Of a stretch of 64,000 nucleotides of DNA, positions 60,110-64,000 are shown in pieces. The notes under the pieces were generated by a model. The model was not told the origin of the DNA. It worked only from the letters and a program-made list of their open reading frames with translations, and searched no databases. The number at the start of each line of letters is the position of its first letter. Within the stretch, counting starts at the first letter, position 1. A program made the translations under genes and the position numbers. The stretch spans positions 3,472,001 through 3,536,000 of the forward strand of contig NW_026262659.1 of the NCBI RefSeq assembly GCF_021869535.1, given 5' to 3'. This stretch comes from Mytilus californianus. Its lineage: Eukaryota; Mollusca; Bivalvia; Mytilida; Mytilidae.

Positions 60110-60900
60110 TTGACAATTAGATTCAATGATAAGAATTTAATTTATATTTCAAAAAGTAAAATCGTTAAACATCTATTAAAAGCATGCCATCATACCTGAT
60201 GCTTTAGCTAATAAAATATATTAATTAAGGATAAATATTTAGCATTTTAATTAATTGAAGATTGCAAAAACCTGTATGTTTCAGATATCAATTAGTTTTA
60301 TTTTTCTGGATATTGAAATACTTGACGAATATCAATAAAGCAGTAAATATCTTACTGTTTGTAGTCAGGCAATTAACTGTTAGATAAATACCTTTGATCC
60401 TTGCCACTTCAAAAAGATAAGTGAATTCACTTACACTAGCGTATATAATCAAATGATCTAGAAAAAGTCGAATATATATCATCAAAACACACACAAATCT
60501 AGCTCGCTGGACACCTAATTGACCAATAAATAAAAAAGTGAACACATAGATAAATAAATAAACATTGTTTGAAGAAGTTCAGACGCCTCGTTAATTATAA
60601 TTTCAAAAATAAAACTCCACTCTACTTTTAGAAAAATAACTCCCAGGCCATGTGTTACCATTACGTTTATGTAAACTTATGTTTCAAAACTTTTTAAAGC
60701 AACATTAGTTACTAGTAATCAATGATACGGTTTTTCAATCATAGGATTAGTTTGCTAATTGTATCTCTAGCTTTTGATTTTAAACATTGCATACGATATG
60801 TTCGATTCTTTGGAGATTGTTTTGAACTTGTAAATGAATGTTTAGTTGTTCAAACACAAACCTTCTGAATGTTTCGAAGGTACAACACAACATTATTATA
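60110..60900 (+). repeat. Diverged copy of the unit end
   Basis: See 58620-59370; collinear but clearly more diverged. No gene. Confidence 0.6.
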
Positions 60901-61077
60901 TCTAATAAAATAATTTCACATTGGGATGAATTAAAACAATTACAGCGATTACTACATTAAAGTTAATACAAGTAAAACCAAAAATAACTTTCAACCGCAA
61001 CCCCGCCCGGTTTTCATCGATTTTGACATTACTTAATGCGACTCATCATAGGATTTCACGTGCATGAGCAACTAGAC
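60901..61077. other. Intergenic, nothing recognised
   Basis: AT-rich; no feature seen. Confidence 0.4.
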
Positions 61078-61212
61078 GGATACACATGTGAAGCTGGCTC
61101 ACCTTTCCGGAACTCATACGTTCACCCACGGTGTTTAGTTCGTTATTTTTGCCTATTTTTTTGTTTTTTGTGTAAAATTTTGAAATTATTGTTTGTCTTT
61201 TCGTTGTTTTTA
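61078..61212 (-). repeat. R2 fragment, strongly diverged
   Basis: tacacatgtgaagctggctc, then acctttccggaactcat and cacggtgtttagttcg. This matches the R2 minus-strand start (acatgtggagcaggatctgc and cttccggagc) at low similarity. Confidence 0.5.
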
Positions 61213-61216
61213 TTTG

Positions 61217-61256
61217 GGATTGGGGGGGGGGGGGGTGGGGGTGCGGTGGGGGGGGG
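61217..61256. repeat. G-homopolymer tract
   Basis: Runs of 14, 5, 2 and 10 G separated by single T or TGC. A strong candidate for G-quadruplex structure and also a likely place for sequencing-length error. The minus-strand frame through it is a poly-proline artefact. Confidence 0.8.
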
Positions 61257-61529
61257 TCTAGTATTGTCTGTTATTATTAGGCTTAGAATCTTCATCTGGC
61301 TGCTTGATTTTTTTCTCTCTTTTACGATTGTGGCGTTCATACTACTATAATTAGACTTACTAATGTTTTTTTTATTGAAATACAACCAGAAGATATCTAT
61401 CTAAACTTTCATTTATTTAATGAGACCAGATGTTGTAGGAAATTTTATTTTTCCCTTTTCATTATGATTTATTATTCGTTTTCACTATACATTCTTTTAG
61501 AAAAAGTATTAATAATAATACCAAACTCC

Positions 61530-61640
61530 ATAATACTTTAAACGGGGGAAGTCCATAATATCTGACAAAATCAAACGTTTGACTATATCAACCAACGGAA
61601 CGAATGTCAAACAATTGTTATATTCCCTCAGTTTAAATCG
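61530..61640 (+). repeat. R3 fragment, diverged
   Basis: ataccaaactccataatact, then caaacgtttgactatatcaa and caattgttatattccctca. Closest to the R3 copy at 12531. Confidence 0.7.
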
Positions 61641-62207
61641 CTTTTATTAAGAAAATAATTGCTAGGCCTTGTTTTTTAAAAATGACAATAACCCTTTATA
61701 AATTTGAATTCTCCTGTATTGAGACCACTCACACCGACGAATATTAAACCAAGTTTAAGAGTTTTGATATAATCTCATTTCTAAACATTTCTGAAAGCAA
61801 TGTTGGCTAATGTCGTGTTTTAATCATCGGATTAGTTTGCTGATGGTACTTGACGCCTTTGATCTTTGTAACGGCAAAAGGTGTATAGGATTGTTTAAAG
61901 AATGCATTTAGAATTATTAAAGGATGATCAGTTGTTTAAAGCATTACAATATTTTCGAAGGCAAACCTTTGGGAAAATTGTTTTTAAAGTATTATGAGAT
62001 TAAGATATATTAAAAAGAGAGAATATTTTTTTTATGATGATGTTGTGCTTTGCATTGACTATGCGAAAAATTGGATAAAGATTCAAGACATAATGTACGA
62101 TCCGAAGTTGTGTATAATTTGCTTTATTTTTTATTTTTTCTAACTTATATATTACACGTCTATTTCATACAAAACAACGTCGATCGCCATTCAAATGTAA
62201 AATAATA
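61641..62207. other. Intergenic, weak copy of the unit end
   Basis: Parts (taatctcatttctaaacatt; atcggattagtttgctgatg) resemble 59150-59240. Otherwise nothing seen. Confidence 0.4.
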
Positions 62208-62405
62208 AAAATACCGAACTCCAAGGAAAATTCAAAACGGAATGTCTCTTAACAAATGGCAAAAGCAAAAGCTCAAACACATCAAACGAATAGAAAACAA
62301 ATGTCATATTCCTTACTTGTTACAGTATATCCTTATGTAGAAAATGGTGGGTTAAACATGGTTTTATAGCTAGCTAAACCTATCACTTGTATGGCAGTCC
62401 CATTA
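62208..62405 (+). repeat. R3 copy
   Basis: aaataccgaactccaaggaa through catattccttacttgttaca to tagctagctaaacctatcac and tgtatggcagtc. The left end gives the R3 start used to read the A/B junction. Confidence 0.85.
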
Positions 62406-62870
62406 ATTCGCAAATTCATTAGTTCTTAATTCGACTTACAACAAGTCAAAATTGTATTTGGTGTATTTGGTATATATGATATTTTTTTCATCAAAAATGA
62501 AAAAAATAATAACCTGTCATCCTATCATGTTAGTATCATATTTAGCTAAGTATAAAATTGACACGTTTATCATGGATTATGCTGTAGAAGTTCATATCCT
62601 GTATGGTAGAAGAGTCACATTTATTTCTATTAGCAAGATTCCTTTAAAATTAATGCTTAATTCGTGACTTGAATCGTGTTACATAATACAAATCTAGGTT
62701 TCAATCAAATGGGACATTCATGTGTTATTGCATGATACCAATTTTAAAGTAATCTCTTGAGAAACATATAAATCATGAAATCTATAAATCATTCCAATAT
62801 GATGCGGGAATTTAGCTATTTAGGCAAACCCTTATATAAATTCTAATATCATGGATTTTATTATAAATTG
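62406..62870. other. Intergenic, nothing recognised
   Basis: AT-rich; a 71-codon open frame at 62452-62667 has no known motif. Confidence 0.4.
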
Positions 62871-62877
62871 TTAAAAC

Positions 62878-63139
62878 AATTGATTGATTGATTGATTGAT
62901 TGTTTTATGCTACATTCAGCATTATTGTGCTATTTCGTGACGGTCTGTTTGTATTTGTTGAGGAAGCCAGAGTGCTCCGAGATAACCACAGAACTTCGGA
63001 AGAAAATTGACAATCCTAGTCAATTAAGATTGGAGTTTAGCTCACTGGTCACGTGCGGGATTCGGACTCACAACCTCAGTGTTGACAGGCTGGTGATACA
63101 GTAGTTCGACTACTTAGACCACTTGGTCAACGAAGCCTC
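62878..63139 (-). mobile_element. tRNA-derived SINE, full length
   Basis: On the minus strand the head reads gaggcttcgttgaccaagtg, then gagtccgaatccc. These resemble the A and B boxes of a Ser/Leu-type tRNA. A conserved-core-like segment follows (ctcggagcactctggcttcc), then gctgaatgtagc and a (caat)n tail. Flanks ttaaaac at 62871-62877 and 63140-63146 form a 7-bp target duplication. The core resembles domains shared by SINEs across metazoans, from memory. Transcribed by RNA polymerase III if active. Confidence 0.8.
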
Positions 63140-63146
63140 TTAAAAC

Positions 63147-64000
63147 TTTTGAATGTCCTTTGCTGTTATTTCACATATGAAGCGAAACATGATGTAGGCC
63201 CTGTATTCTCGTAATGTCTTAACATCTAGGTCATTGATTAATCGCTTAGATGAAATGTTGATAATCATGTTATATGTATTACTATTCAACGATATTAATT
63301 GAAAAGAGGAGGTAAACTAATATATAACTATCTTAATTGGCACAAAAGTCGTAACTCACTCGGAGTGGAAAGATAATCTATATTAAATATCTCGTTCTCT
63401 ATATCAAATTATAAGTTTATATGGCAATTCATTTAGTATATGTTTCTTTTACTCAAAAGCACGTTATCAAACATTGCATTGATTTTTTGTATTTGATTGA
63501 TTAAAGAGAGAGAAAAAACATTTAAAATATGCGTGACTTAAATACGTTAGTATTTTATCTTAAAAAGAAGGTTTTCTTATTACTTGCTGCTGAAACTATC
63601 AGTTATAATTATACAGTGGTTAAAACATTACAGTGATTATTTCATACATATAGGAGGAAGTCCAAAAATAAAGCGACGTATTATATTAAAAAAATGACGT
63701 ATGAAAAGATTAAAACAGTAAAGGTATATGTACAACAATTTTTCTAAAATAATGCCACCAACCTTTCAGGAAATCCAGTACTGATTTAATAATTTCCTTA
63801 TTCGTAATCCGTTATATGCTTAATCTGTGTGAAGCATTGAGCTGCAATAAACAAATTGTATAATCAAGAATTCTAAGGTTACCGTCACTGCTTTTAAGAC
63901 GTCTCTGTTTCACGCTTAATAGGTAATAGCTTAAACAAAGCGATGATTGGAAAACATTAACTAAATAATGTGATAACTAGTACATTTATAGGCCATCGCT
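63147..64000. other. Intergenic, nothing recognised
   Basis: AT-rich; no gene or repeat copy. Confidence 0.4.

Noticed and set aside
63038-63139. tRNA gene
   Set aside because: Box-like sequences are present, but the segment is the head of a SINE with a core, tail and target duplication; box B is mutated (agtccgaatcc).

Overview
The window is animal nuclear DNA, most likely from a marine mussel or close bivalve relative. It is very AT-rich and almost gene-free. It is dominated by short interspersed repeats, minisatellites and a large tandem duplication. The mussel assignment is an inference: several repeat families and a SINE core look like ones I know from mytilid and other molluscan genomes, and no database search was possible. 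There are no bacterial operons, no CRISPR array and no rRNA or intact tRNA genes.

The only convincing complete gene is a 367-codon, single-exon coding region for an aminergic G-protein-coupled receptor on the minus strand (17977-19080). It resembles the histamine H3/H4 group: Asp103 (3.32), Glu195 (5.46), Tyr301/Thr302 (6.51/6.52) and Trp328 (7.43) are all present. Its conserved sodium pocket is rewritten: Ser3.39 is Gly, Asn7.45 is Lys, and position 3.38 is Glu. A splice acceptor lies 10 bases upstream of the ATG.

Layout. 1-17.9 kb: copies of repeat families I call R1 (two subtypes, R1a and R1b), R2, R3 and R5, a pair of 48-bp minisatellites, a 17-bp minisatellite and one candidate first exon. 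18-19.1 kb: the receptor. 19.1-26.1 kb: intergenic DNA with R1/R2 copies and 36-, 36- and 47-bp minisatellites. 26.1-59.8 kb: a tandem segmental duplication in head-to-tail order A (26130-37220), B (37221-44745, lacking the first half of the unit), C (45360-58905) and the start of a further unit D (from about 59600). Unit C carries a 2.55-kb 5'-truncated LINE with a clean target-site duplication; the matching uninterrupted site survives in unit A. Each unit has its own set of R1, R2 and R3 insertions and its own minisatellite expansions. 60-64 kb: diverged unit-end copies, R2/R3 copies, a long G-run and a tRNA-derived SINE with target-site duplications.

I found no convincing gene inside the duplicated unit. 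Its main value is that the paralogous copies act as before/after pairs, so the exact ends of several otherwise unnamed mobile elements can be read directly. All homology statements between copies come from eye alignment.
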